A model generated the notes under the pieces. That model ran no database searches. It saw only the letters and a list, made by a program, of their open reading frames with translations, and was not told the DNA's origin. From the NCBI GenBank assembly GCA_964358895.1, contig CAYHPR010000001.1, positions 57,276 through 121,275 of the forward strand: DNA of 64,000 bases. The letters are read 5' to 3'. The stretch's first letter is position 1. Each line of letters opens with the position of its first letter. Below, piece by piece: positions 1 to 7,731 of this stretch. The stretch is from CAYHPR01 sp964358895. GTDB lineage: Archaea; Micrarchaeota; Micrarchaeia; CABMEP01. Both the position numbers and the translations under genes were made by a program.

Positions 1-582
1 CCTCTGAATAGCAGAAATGTTTGCAAGAATAGCAAGAATTGGAAGCAGATATGCTAGAAAGATAATGTCAAATCCAGCTAAGAAAATGCCTGCAGTAAGC
101 AGCCCAACTCTCTCCGCCCGTTCTAAGATGCCTCCCCTTATCTCTGGAATGTTAAGTTCTTTTTCCTTGGCAGCTGCCTTTACATAAGTTGTTGCCATTG
201 CGCCGAATAGATAAAATGAAAGCCATACCTTTGCTGGCCAGATAACTCCTGGAATAGCAACAAAAAACAACGGGAAGAGATAAAGAAATTCTGTATAACG
301 ATCACTGACCGTATCGATGTACGCACCCAACTTAGTAACACGGCGCGAGTAACGAGCCACAGCTCCATCAACCCAGTCAAAGAAACCTGAGAGCACTATG
401 AGAACTGCGCCTAAAATAAATTGTTCACTGTAAATGAATAGAGACGCGAATACGGCAATAACAAGAGATAGAAGCGTCCAATGATTTGGATCCCTGTCAA
501 TCTTACTGAAAAAAGCACCTATTCCTTCCCGCAATTGATTAACTTGCTTCGGAAGTTTATTTGCATTTTCAAATAACGTCAT
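1..582 (-). CDS. CDP-alcohol phosphatidyltransferase (3' end beyond window)
   Basis: Integral membrane enzyme of phospholipid synthesis that moves a phospho-alcohol from a CDP-activated lipid to a second alcohol. The reading frame is open from an ATG at 580-582 to the left edge, giving 194 codons without a stop, so the C-terminus is missing. Residues 72-94 fit the family signature exactly: DG, two residues, AR, eight residues, G, three, D, three, D (D72, G73, A76, R77, G86, D90, D94). Several hydrophobic segments surround it. In archaea the family includes archaetidylinositol-phosphate and archaetidylserine synthases; the substrate cannot be read from the motif. It is divergent from priL, with an 87-base promoter region between them. 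Confidence 0.9.
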   Translation of the reverse strand, partial: MTLFENANKLPKQVNQLREGIGAFFSKIDRDPNHWTLLSLVIAVFASLFIYSEQFILGAVLIVLSGFFDWVDGAVARYSRRVTKLGAYIDTVSDRYTEFLYLFPLFFVAIPGVIWPAKVWLSFYLFGAMATTYVKAAAKEKELNIPEIRGGILERAERVGLLTAGIFLAGFDIIFLAYLLPILAILANISAIQR

Positions 583-669
583 AAATACACTAATATTATA
601 GATAGTTAAATTATATATAGCTTGCACCAAGCGTATATTTATTCACTGAATATCTGTGTGGGATTAATT

Positions 670-1671
670 ATGAACACAAACCTGAATACAAATGCAAATG
701 TACAGTTAGAATTTGCTGCAAAATATCCCTTTTCCAAAACAGCTAAAGAACTGATTGGAAGTAGCAGTGTTGAGATTAATTTTGACGTAATGGAAAGGGC
801 GAAGAAAAGAGTTGCAGATGGAGTCACAAACGAGAACATAACTTCGTTTTATACAACTGATCAAAAACTTCTCAAGACAGAAGTGCTTTCTTATCCGATC
901 TCTAAGATGATTGCATCCGAACTTGACAGAAAATTCATGATGAGATATGCAAATGGGGAGATAAGGAGAGCAGTCAGATACCTAAGAGAAAATGAAAGTG
1001 AATTATCGAAAGTTTGTCAAGAATTTGGCATTGAACATAAAGGGCTCAGCATGTCGCTTAGGTCTTATCTTAAGTACATTCCAAAAAGCAGGGAATGTAG
1101 GCTCTTATCTCAAAGCATATCTGAAGGAAATGTGATACTTGATCAAAACAAATTCTTAGGAGTGGTTGCCGAAGCAATAAGAAGAACTGTTGAACACGGA
1201 CTCCCAGTTAAACCACATATGATCCCTCCTGAATTGAAAAAAGATATCGAAGAAGCTGCCACAGAGGTTAAAGAAGAAATTAAAGACATAAAACTGACAG
1301 AAAGAGAGGTAACTGTTGCAAGCTCACAGATTGCACCATGTATGCAAAAAATAATTGATAAAGCTAGAAGCGGTGAAAATATTTCACATTTTGCAAGAGT
1401 AGCTATTGCAGCGTATCTAGTAAAGAAAGGTTTCCCTTCTGATTTTATTGTTGAAGTAATCTCGCATACTCCAAATTTCAATGAAAAAATAACTCGTTAT
1501 CAAATAGATTTTATCAAAAAGAAGGGTTACAATACAACATCCTGTATGAATATGGATTCGTACGGGCTTAGGCTGCCCGAATGTGGGTGCCTTGGAATTG
1601 CGGGGATAAAGAATCCGATACAATTTGGCACAAGAACTGGCAAATTTAGAGCAGTTAGGGGAAGAAAATGA
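670..1671 (+). CDS. priL: DNA primase large subunit PriL
   Basis: Regulatory, iron-sulfur subunit of the archaeal/eukaryotic replicative primase, 333 residues. The C-terminal third matches PriL: Cys224 in a PCM motif, then GENISHFARVA, then Cys292, then PECGC (Cys305, Cys307) followed by NPIQFG. These cysteines are the expected 4Fe-4S ligands. An in-frame codon at 622 would add 16 residues, but an AT-rich TATA-like stretch at 608-620 puts the transcript start near 640, so the ATG at 670 is preferred; it also places the conserved YPFSKTAKEL at the usual distance from the N-terminus. The stop overlaps the priS start by four bases, so the two subunits are co-translated. Confidence 0.93.
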   Translation: MNTNLNTNANVQLEFAAKYPFSKTAKELIGSSSVEINFDVMERAKKRVADGVTNENITSFYTTDQKLLKTEVLSYPISKMIASELDRKFMMRYANGEIRRAVRYLRENESELSKVCQEFGIEHKGLSMSLRSYLKYIPKSRECRLLSQSISEGNVILDQNKFLGVVAEAIRRTVEHGLPVKPHMIPPELKKDIEEAATEVKEEIKDIKLTEREVTVASSQIAPCMQKIIDKARSGENISHFARVAIAAYLVKKGFPSDFIVEVISHTPNFNEKITRYQIDFIKKKGYNTTSCMNMDSYGLRLPECGCLGIAGIKNPIQFGTRTGKFRAVRGRK

Positions 1672-2804
1672 ACGAAACTGTAACTGAAGAGAATTTTATA
1701 AAAGAAAAATTCAAAAGATATTACTCATCTGCATGGACAAAAGGCCCAGTTAATATTCATACACGAGAGTTTGGGTTTGGAACGTGGACCAAAAAAATTG
1801 AATCAAGACATTTTTCCTTTGCTAATGAAAAAGAACTGAATAGCTATCTGGCCAGGAATGTTCCATTCTACATTTCGCATTCTGTTGCTTTTTACAAATT
1901 TCCATCAGCAAGACCAATTCAGAAAAAAGAATGGGTAAACGGAGAGATAGTTTTTGATTTTGATGCAAACCAGCTTGGATCACCCTGCACAGAGAGACAT
2001 GGAAAGGAATGGGTTTGTCGAGAATGTATGGGTAAAGCAAAGGAGAATGCGCTTAGACTCATTGAAGATTATCTTATTGGTGAATTTGGAGTTAACGAAG
2101 AAAGCTTGTCCGTTAATTTTTCAGGAAATAGAGGCTACCATGTTCATTTGATGGGAGGATTTGAAGAGTTAAACAGTTACGCAAGGCGTGAGATTGCAGA
2201 TTATGTTAATGGAAGAGGCGTGGAGTATGAAGACTTATTTGTAGAGGACAAAATCAGAAAGAAAACGATAGGCCCGAAAACAACTGAGGGCGGGTGGAAA
2301 GGAAGATTTGCAAAAATATTTTTAGAATACCTTACAAACCGAAGGTTAGAGAACATTGGAGTAACTCCTAAGACTGCCAATAGATTTTATGAGAAGAATG
2401 ATGCAATAAAACAGATTGAAGCTGGGAATTGGGATACTGTTTTCATAAGTAACAAGAAGAAATTCATAGAAAAACTGATTGCAGAAGTAATTAGAATTAA
2501 AGGATGTGGAGTTGATGAAGGCGTAACTTTCGATACAAGTAAACTCATTAGGATGCCAGACAGCATACATGGAGAGACGGGATTGATTGCTAAAAGGATG
2601 CAGCTAAAAGACTTGAAAAAATTCGATTATACAACGGAACCGATAGTATTCAAAGGAAACCCGATAAAGATCTCAGTTAACAACTGCCCAGAAGTAACGC
2701 TTAACGGACAAACGTTTGGCCCTTACAAAGACAAAACAATTGAGCTACCAGAGTATGTTGCAGTTTATCTGCTATGCAAGAAGGTTGCGACTCTCGCACA
2801 ATAA
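1668..2804 (+). CDS. priS: DNA primase small (catalytic) subunit PriS
   Basis: Catalytic primase subunit that makes RNA/DNA primers. FDFDA at residues 96-100 carries the metal-binding Asp97 and Asp99. C107, H111, C117 and C120 form the zinc knuckle. SGNRGYHVH (152-160) is the nucleotide-binding signature, and the later VTFDTSKLIRMP followed by SIHGETG holds the remaining catalytic region. The last 35 or so residues (LNGQTFGPYKDKTIELPEYV...) form a small beta domain that closely resembles the C-terminal domain of the GINS protein encoded next. The gene overlaps priL by ATGA and is followed 40 bases later by GINS, so it sits in a replication operon. The 378-residue length is normal. Confidence 0.95.
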   Translation: MNETVTEENFIKEKFKRYYSSAWTKGPVNIHTREFGFGTWTKKIESRHFSFANEKELNSYLARNVPFYISHSVAFYKFPSARPIQKKEWVNGEIVFDFDANQLGSPCTERHGKEWVCRECMGKAKENALRLIEDYLIGEFGVNEESLSVNFSGNRGYHVHLMGGFEELNSYARREIADYVNGRGVEYEDLFVEDKIRKKTIGPKTTEGGWKGRFAKIFLEYLTNRRLENIGVTPKTANRFYEKNDAIKQIEAGNWDTVFISNKKKFIEKLIAEVIRIKGCGVDEGVTFDTSKLIRMPDSIHGETGLIAKRMQLKDLKKFDYTTEPIVFKGNPIKISVNNCPEVTLNGQTFGPYKDKTIELPEYVAVYLLCKKVATLAQ

Positions 2805-2844
2805 GAATAAATAGCTTGTTTAGCAGTTATGGTTGTGGGAAGAT

Positions 2845-3438
2845 ATGGAAGAACTGAATTATGAGGAACTAAGAAGGATACAGACAAAAGAGAAAGGTCC
2901 ACTGCTTGCGCCCATACCGGACAATTTATATGAATTGGCAACCAAGATGATACATAGGTATTCTGTTAGCAGCATTAACGATTTAAGGGAAAAAGAAAAC
3001 GTTTTTAAAATCCTGAAGTATATTCATAATAGGAGAACTGAGAAAATTCTTATGTCGGCTCTCAATTCAAGCAAAGGTGTGGAACCTCCTGTTGAGATGA
3101 CAAAAAAAGAAAAAGAGTTTTTTTCGCAGTTGATTATAATCCTGAAAGAAGAGGAACAAACCTCAGGATTTAACAATCCAGGAGAAGAGAGTAAACAAAC
3201 AGCTTCTTCTATGATAAAAGAGATAAAAAAAGAAGCAACAAACGAAACAACTGAAGGCATAAGTGAAGAAAACAAACTTAATAAGAGTGGAAGTGAAATA
3301 AATATAATTAAAGATATTGAAGAGTTTGTTGGATTGAATGGGAATACGTATGGCCCATACAAAACCGGCGAAAGGATATCTATTCCGAAAGAAGAAGCTG
3401 AAACACTAATAAAGATTAAGGCTGCAAAACAGATTTGA
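2845..3438 (+). CDS. GINS complex protein (Gins51/GINS15 type)
   Basis: Subunit of the GINS complex, which binds MCM and GAN/Cdc45 in the replicative helicase. The N-terminal part is helical (about residues 1-95, with YELATKMIHRY and FKILKYIHNRRTEKI), then an acidic, low-complexity linker, then a C-terminal beta domain GLNGNTYGPYKTGERISIP. The helical-then-beta order is that of the Gins51 class rather than Gins23. A TTG at 2833 is in frame, but the ATG at 2845 gives the usual short N-terminus MEELNYEELRRI. It lies directly after priS. Family assignment rests on domain order and the GPYK-type tail; overall similarity in the linker is low. Confidence 0.82.
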   Translation: MEELNYEELRRIQTKEKGPLLAPIPDNLYELATKMIHRYSVSSINDLREKENVFKILKYIHNRRTEKILMSALNSSKGVEPPVEMTKKEKEFFSQLIIILKEEEQTSGFNNPGEESKQTASSMIKEIKKEATNETTEGISEENKLNKSGSEINIIKDIEEFVGLNGNTYGPYKTGERISIPKEEAETLIKIKAAKQI

Positions 3439-3465
3439 GAGACGAAAAATAAAAAGAGTGAAAAT

Positions 3466-3756
3466 ATGAAAATGATTGATACGACAAGAACATATTGTCC
3501 TGAGTGTAATAAACATACTGTTCAGAAGGTTAAACTCTATAAAAAAGGAAAAGAAAGCCCATTCTCTTACGGTAAAAGAAGATACGAAAGAAAATTGAGA
3601 GGATACGTGGGCAAGGTTAGCGGTAAGAAGTCCGTAAAGAAAAGAGGAAAGCACCAAAAGATAATGCTTGAATGCACAGTTTGCAAACACAGACAAGAAC
3701 GAGTAATTGGAGGACGAACAGAAAAGGTTCTTGAGATTGTAAAGGTTGCATCGTAG
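3466..3756 (+). CDS. rpl44e: Large ribosomal subunit protein L44e
   Basis: Zinc-ribbon protein of the archaeal/eukaryotic 50S/60S E site, 96 residues. CPECNKHT near residue 11 and CTVCKHRQER near residue 71 supply the four zinc cysteines. The basic middle with SYGKRRYERKLRGY and the K-rich stretch are typical. It is the first gene of a conserved archaeal cluster L44e-S27e-aIF2alpha-Nop10-PAC2, all on the same strand here. It starts 27 bases after the GINS stop, so it may be read from the replication operon. Confidence 0.95.
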   Translation: MKMIDTTRTYCPECNKHTVQKVKLYKKGKESPFSYGKRRYERKLRGYVGKVSGKKSVKKRGKHQKIMLECTVCKHRQERVIGGRTEKVLEIVKVAS

Positions 3757-3810
3757 TAATAGTAGAGATAGCTACGACTAAATGAAACTACTAAAGGGAG
3801 TAAGGATATT

Positions 3811-3990
3811 ATGGATAAAAAAACACCTAAATCAAAGTTTTTCCAAGTCAAACACGACTGTGGAAATGAACAAACAGTTTTTGACAGCATTAAAATGGAA
3901 GTTAAATGCTTGATGTGCAACAAACCATTGGCAAAACCGACCGGAGGGCATTCACATATACTTGGTAAAATCGTAAAAGGTGTTGACTAA
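3811..3990 (+). CDS. rps27e: Small ribosomal subunit protein S27e
   Basis: Zinc-binding protein of the 30S subunit, 59 residues, ending in the family signature KPTGGHSHILGKIV. The second zinc pair is intact (VKCLMC). In the first pair only one cysteine remains: the usual CxxC is here HDC (VKHDCGNEQTVFD), so histidine may replace a cysteine as ligand or the site is degenerate. The stop codon overlaps the aIF2alpha start in TAATG, so translation is likely coupled. The start is the only ATG that gives the expected length, and a purine-rich stretch precedes it. Confidence 0.93.
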   Translation: MDKKTPKSKFFQVKHDCGNEQTVFDSIKMEVKCLMCNKPLAKPTGGHSHILGKIVKGVD

Positions 3991-4745
3991 TGAAGGAGAT
4001 GCCGGATTATGACGAGTTAGTCATTGCCACAATAAAAAAGATTTTCCCGTATGGTGCTTTTTGTTATCTTGAAGAATATAAGAAAGAAGGTTTCATTCAC
4101 GTTTCTGAAGTTGCTCCTCGCTGGATAAAAAATATTCATAATTTTGTAAAGGAAGGACAGAGAGTTGTAGGAAGAGTTTATAGAATTGTTCCAGAGAAAA
4201 ACCTAATTGATATCTCACTGAAAAGAGTGTCAGATTCAGACGAAGCTAGAAAACTAGAGTCATTCAAACGCGACAAACGTGTTATGAAGCTGCTTGAAGT
4301 TGCAAGGGCTAAAACAAAGAAAGCTTCAAAACTGACAATTGAAGAGATAAAATCTAAGATTGAACAGGCATACGGTGATGGTTATCTTGGATTTGAACAG
4401 GCAGCAAGCGATGGCGAAGAAGGACTGAAAAAGGCTGAATTGCCTGAAGAATGGGTAAAATCTATTGTAGAAGTTGCTAAGGATAACATAAAGAAACAAA
4501 AAAGAAGAATAAACGGTGTATTAACGATCCAATCAAATCAATCAAATGGAATTGAAGTGATTAAATCTGCACTTAATATAAAAAATGCAGAGATTGTATA
4601 CCTCGGCGCACCGAGATATCTTATTACTGTGGAAGGAGAGGATTATAAGAAATGTGAAAAACATCTTAAGGCGATAGTAGAGGAAGTTACAGAAGTAGTA
4701 GAAAATAGCGGCGGAAAATGCGAATTTGAAAGAAAAGAAGAATGA
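3990..4745 (+). CDS. eif2a: Translation initiation factor aIF2 alpha
   Basis: Alpha subunit of the archaeal aIF2 trimer that delivers initiator tRNA to the ribosome, 251 residues. Residues 1-80 form an S1 OB-fold: GAFCYLEEYKKEGFIHVSEV, then GQRVVGRVYRI, then LIDISLKRV. A helical domain and a C-terminal alpha/beta domain (GIEVIKSAL, YRYLITVEG-like region) follow, as in other archaeal members. It overlaps S27e upstream (TAATG) and Nop10 downstream (ATGA), the conserved archaeal arrangement. No missing region is apparent. Confidence 0.95.
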   Translation: MKEMPDYDELVIATIKKIFPYGAFCYLEEYKKEGFIHVSEVAPRWIKNIHNFVKEGQRVVGRVYRIVPEKNLIDISLKRVSDSDEARKLESFKRDKRVMKLLEVARAKTKKASKLTIEEIKSKIEQAYGDGYLGFEQAASDGEEGLKKAELPEEWVKSIVEVAKDNIKKQKRRINGVLTIQSNQSNGIEVIKSALNIKNAEIVYLGAPRYLITVEGEDYKKCEKHLKAIVEEVTEVVENSGGKCEFERKEE

Positions 4746-4930
4746 TCTGTGAAAACATGGTAGAAAATAAATTGAGAAAATGTACAGTTTGTAATGCTTA
4801 TACGATGGAAGTGATGCACCACGAGACTAACACAAGAGTTGGGCATCCTGTAAGATATAATAAGTTTATAAGTGAAGAGTATAGTAAGTATAGACTCGAA
4901 CTTGATACAGGTAAAGAAGAGAAAAAATGA
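4742..4930 (+). CDS. nop10: H/ACA RNP protein Nop10
   Basis: Small subunit of the box H/ACA pseudouridylation particle, up to 62 residues. RKCTVCNAYTMEV carries the first CxxC of the zinc ribbon, followed by the family pattern HPVRYN...EEYSKYRLEL. The second cysteine pair normally between these blocks is absent (MHHETNTRVG instead), a state also seen in eukaryotic Nop10. The listed ATG overlaps the aIF2alpha stop as ATGA; an internal ATG at 4757 would place the first Cys at residue 9, which is closer to the family norm, so either start is possible. The stop codon is the first part of a repeated structured element at 4928-4976. Confidence 0.85.
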   Translation: MICENMVENKLRKCTVCNAYTMEVMHHETNTRVGHPVRYNKFISEEYSKYRLELDTGKEEKK

Positions 4931-4976
4931 TTTGCTTTTTTTGAAAAGCAAAGTTTTCTAATAGGGTGAGAAAATG
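4928..4976 (+). promoter_or_regulatory. Structured intercistronic element, copy A
   Basis: From the nop10 stop to the next start codon the DNA reads TGA, then a hairpin TTTGCTTTTT/GAAAAGCAAA (4931-4952), then TTTTCT...AGAAAA flanking the ribosome-binding sequence GGGTGAG (4964-4970), then ATG at 4974. Almost the same sequence lies on the minus strand at 54864-54911 between two unrelated genes. The second hairpin would bring the ribosome-binding site into a loop next to the start codon. Role unknown; translation control or mRNA processing are the obvious ideas. Confidence 0.6.
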
Positions 4977-5816
4977 AAAAAAAAGAAAACTGAAACAGCA
5001 CCAAAGGAACAAAAACAAACCGAATCGAAAAGGATTAGAACTGAGATTTTCATGCCCGATGGCATTCCAAAACTTGTGAATCCTGTACTGATCGAAGGAT
5101 TGCCAGGAATAGGATTTGTTGGAAAACTTGCTGCAGAACACATGGTTGAAGAACTGAAGGCTAAAAAAGTAGCAGAACTTTATTCGCACCATTTTCCCCA
5201 TCAGATTCTCATTAACAAGGATGGCAGTATTAAGATGCTGAACAATGAGATTCATATTTACAAAGACCCGAACAAAAGAAATGACCTGATTATATTAATT
5301 GGAGATGTTCAACCAATGACGCCAGAGGCACAATACGAAGTTATGAATGTAATTCTTAACTTTGCACAGGATAACGGAGTAAAAAGGATCATGACTCTAG
5401 GAGGATATGGCGTAGGAAGAGTAGCTGATAAGACTAGAATATTCGGTGCAGTGACTGACAAGAAAGATATAGAGATGTACAAGAAACATGGCATTCAATT
5501 TGGAATTGCAGAAGGTTCAATTATTGGCGCTGCAGGTATGCTTTTAGGGCTTGGAAAGATGAGAGAGATGAATGGAATATGTATAATGGGTGAGACCCAT
5601 GGAAATTATATCGATCACAAAGCAGCACAAAAAATAATTGAAGTTCTCTCCAGTCTTTTAGGTTTCAAGATTAGTACAGACAAACTAGAGAAAAAGGCAA
5701 AAGAAAGTGAAGATCTGATCAAGAAGATGGAAGAAGAAAGCAGGAAAGGAGAGGCACCAGTAAGCGGTATGCTGGAAATGCCGAAGAAACCTGAAGAACT
5801 TTCATATATAAGATAA
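4974..5816 (+). CDS. PAC2-family proteasome-assembly-chaperone-like protein
   Basis: Member of the PAC2/archaeal PbaA-PbaB family, which helps assemble proteasome-related complexes. After a charged N-terminal extension (residues 1-30) comes NPVLIEGLPGIGFVGKLAAEH, the family's signature first strand and loop. Further matches are DLIILIGDVQPM, RIMTLGGYGVGRV, GIAEGSIIGAAGMLLGLG and MGETHGNYIDHKAA. The C-terminus is a charged helix. It is the last gene of the L44e-to-PAC2 cluster, and its start is set by GGGTGAG eight bases upstream inside the repeated intercistronic element. Confidence 0.88.
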   Translation: MKKKKTETAPKEQKQTESKRIRTEIFMPDGIPKLVNPVLIEGLPGIGFVGKLAAEHMVEELKAKKVAELYSHHFPHQILINKDGSIKMLNNEIHIYKDPNKRNDLIILIGDVQPMTPEAQYEVMNVILNFAQDNGVKRIMTLGGYGVGRVADKTRIFGAVTDKKDIEMYKKHGIQFGIAEGSIIGAAGMLLGLGKMREMNGICIMGETHGNYIDHKAAQKIIEVLSSLLGFKISTDKLEKKAKESEDLIKKMEEESRKGEAPVSGMLEMPKKPEELSYIR

Positions 5817-5822
5817 TTGCAG

Positions 5823-6887
5823 TTATCTTTTCAGACCAAGATAATCTGTCAATGCTTTTATACAATAAGAAGTAGTTATTGTTTGGCCTCCAACAATTAT
5901 GCCGTCGTTCTGATGCGTATCGATCCATTGTGCAGCTGGCCAAGACCCCTCTCTTGATTGCTGGTCCAATAAAACAGAAACTGACTTTTCTAAGCTCATT
6001 CCCAGGATGCTACCACTACTAATGGCTAGCGCAGTACTTAACGAGTCTCCGTAATCTCCTTTCGCACCTATCGAGGATAAGAATCTTATTGACTTGTCGT
6101 TAACTCGTTTGAGCTGATGTCCTCCATTAATCGCTCGCAAACAGTGGTAGGTCCCGTAATACGGCCCGAAATACCAAGTACTTTTCCAGAAGCCTTCAGG
6201 TTCTTGCTTTGATATTAAAAATTCAAGGATATCGTTTAATCTTTCTTTGAATACTATTAACGCCATTTGATTAAGTTTAGACAACATGCTCAAAGCAGTC
6301 ACAACGTTGGCGACTACTTCGCTATCTTCTGTCCCGCCATAACCTCTGCCCCAGAATTTGCTTGTGAAATCTGATTCAGCTGGATCGCTTAACAACCAAG
6401 TATTGATTGAACCGTTATCTCTGATATTTTTAGACAGAATTTGGAGCTCTTCTATTACCATGCTGATCTGATCAGTTGATCCCCATAAACAAGCAACCTT
6501 CAATATCTGCGCCAGATCATCAGAATCTGGAGGAAGCGGCTTAAAATCTTCAAAATATCTCCATCCGTCGGAATCTTTAAGTGAAAGAACTCGGTTTAAA
6601 TTTTCAGTTGAGATTTTATGAACCTCATAATCCTCTAAGTAAATATTTTCAGTTATGACCATCCTTTGGAAGATATGTCCTGAATGCTCTCTGTTTCCGT
6701 ACTTGCTTAAAAGTTCTTTCCCGTCTTGACTGAATACTTTTGCATATCCACCCAGCCATGCGTTTGTACCTTCCTTTGACATAATGTGCCTATCTAAAGG
6801 ATAATTTTTTTCGTGTTGGATTTTGACAAATTCATACGCTTTGTAAAGCGAACTGCCAACCTTATTTCGAAGAACTGAAGATTCCAT
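5823..6887 (-). CDS. Terpene-cyclase/prenyltransferase-fold protein with a DxDD motif
   Basis: A 354-residue alpha-toroid (squalene-hopene/class II terpene cyclase superfamily) protein. Two QW-type repeats are visible: KQEPEGFW (228-234) and QQSREGSW (310-316), and SDGWRYF (106-112) looks like a third. PPDSDDLAQ at 119-127 contains D121-x-D123-D124, the acid motif that protonates substrates in class II cyclases. It is much shorter than squalene-hopene cyclase (about 630 residues), so it would be a single-toroid form or a cyclase-like protein of other function. A TATA sequence at 6906-6916 lies about 25 bases before the ATG, suggesting a leaderless transcript. Substrate unknown. Fold confident; enzymatic role not. 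Confidence 0.68.
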   Translation of the reverse strand: MESSVLRNKVGSSLYKAYEFVKIQHEKNYPLDRHIMSKEGTNAWLGGYAKVFSQDGKELLSKYGNREHSGHIFQRMVITENIYLEDYEVHKISTENLNRVLSLKDSDGWRYFEDFKPLPPDSDDLAQILKVACLWGSTDQISMVIEELQILSKNIRDNGSINTWLLSDPAESDFTSKFWGRGYGGTEDSEVVANVVTALSMLSKLNQMALIVFKERLNDILEFLISKQEPEGFWKSTWYFGPYYGTYHCLRAINGGHQLKRVNDKSIRFLSSIGAKGDYGDSLSTALAISSGSILGMSLEKSVSVLLDQQSREGSWPAAQWIDTHQNDGIIVGGQTITTSYCIKALTDYLGLKR

Positions 6888-6924
6888 ATCTTATTTAGAG
6901 TTTTGTTATATAAAATGGTTATTA

Positions 6925-7407
6925 TCAGACTAATATGCTTATTGCCGTTTGACCAAACCAGATAATAATTGCGAAACGCAGTCCTCTACCTATAAGTGTT
7001 GCCAGAATAAACTTTACCTTATTCATCTTCAATGCTCCTGCGACTATTGCAATAGGATCGTAAGGAAAAGGGGTTAATGCACCAAGAAAAACTGCAATTG
7101 AACCGTATTTGTTCACCAGATCTCGTGCTTCTTTCATTATTTTGCTTTCACGCTTGACGATAGCACGTGTAAATCCAAAAGCTGCATAGAAAATGGCAGT
7201 TCCTCCGATACTTGAAGCGATGGTTGTTAAGATAAACAATTGAAAGGGGTCAAATCCAGCTGCCAATGCAACAAGGAGCACAATTTCAACTGGAATAATT
7301 GGGATTGTTGAACCGAATAAGACGACTAGGAAATATCCAAAAATTCCGTATGCCTTAACTAATTCAGTCGCAAGTTGCAACAGGTCTGCCATAATATCAA
7401 CGGCCAT
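6925..7407 (-). CDS. VTT (SNARE-associated/DedA-like) membrane protein
   Basis: Small polytopic membrane protein, 160 residues, of the VTT/YqaA group. The N-terminal hydrophobic segments contain GSTIPIIPVEIVLL, the re-entrant loop region after a glycine-rich turn, and the second half has GALTPFPYDPIAIVAGALKM, the matching family loop. DedA/VTT proteins are implicated in lipid scrambling or transport across membranes. It lies 12 bases after the preceding gene on the same strand (7420-7698), so the two may be co-transcribed. A second in-frame ATG five codons in is an alternative start. Confidence 0.8.
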   Translation of the reverse strand: MAVDIMADLLQLATELVKAYGIFGYFLVVLFGSTIPIIPVEIVLLVALAAGFDPFQLFILTTIASSIGGTAIFYAAFGFTRAIVKRESKIMKEARDLVNKYGSIAVFLGALTPFPYDPIAIVAGALKMNKVKFILATLIGRGLRFAIIIWFGQTAISILV

Positions 7408-7419
7408 TTAACTATTCTA

Positions 7420-7698
7420 TTATTGTTCTATCAGATTTACAAAATCCTTACCTGTAGTTCCTTTTGGAAATGCAGTACCAGTAGGAGATTGAATAGGAAG
7501 TTTAATTTCCTCGCATAACCTGACCATATCCTTAAGATCGATAATCCTATCAGTCACAATAATTGGATAAGTGCCATAAGGTGTTGTTATTTTTTTCACA
7601 GTGAACACTATTCTTTGATACATGCTACCTTTTCTAAGAACACGTAGCTCGGCTTTTCCATCCTTAACGATCTGCTCTCTAGAGGGCATCGCTTCCAT
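7420..7698 (-). CDS. Conserved-looking hypothetical protein
   Basis: A 92-residue basic protein that I do not recognise. It has no membrane segment and no cysteine pairs. The sequence looks like a compact alpha/beta domain: strands MYQRIVFTVKKITT, TYPIIVTDR, then helix DLKDMVRLCEEIKLP and a C-terminal FVNLIEQ. It sits 12 bases upstream of the VTT membrane gene, which it probably precedes in an operon, and is divergent from the YkgJ-like gene at 7732. An internal ATG at residue 4 is an alternative start. Confidence 0.6.
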   Translation of the reverse strand: MEAMPSREQIVKDGKAELRVLRKGSMYQRIVFTVKKITTPYGTYPIIVTDRIIDLKDMVRLCEEIKLPIQSPTGTAFPKGTTGKDFVNLIEQ

Positions 7699-7731
7699 AA
7701 AGGATAAAAATCGGTTTGGATTAAAAAGGAT

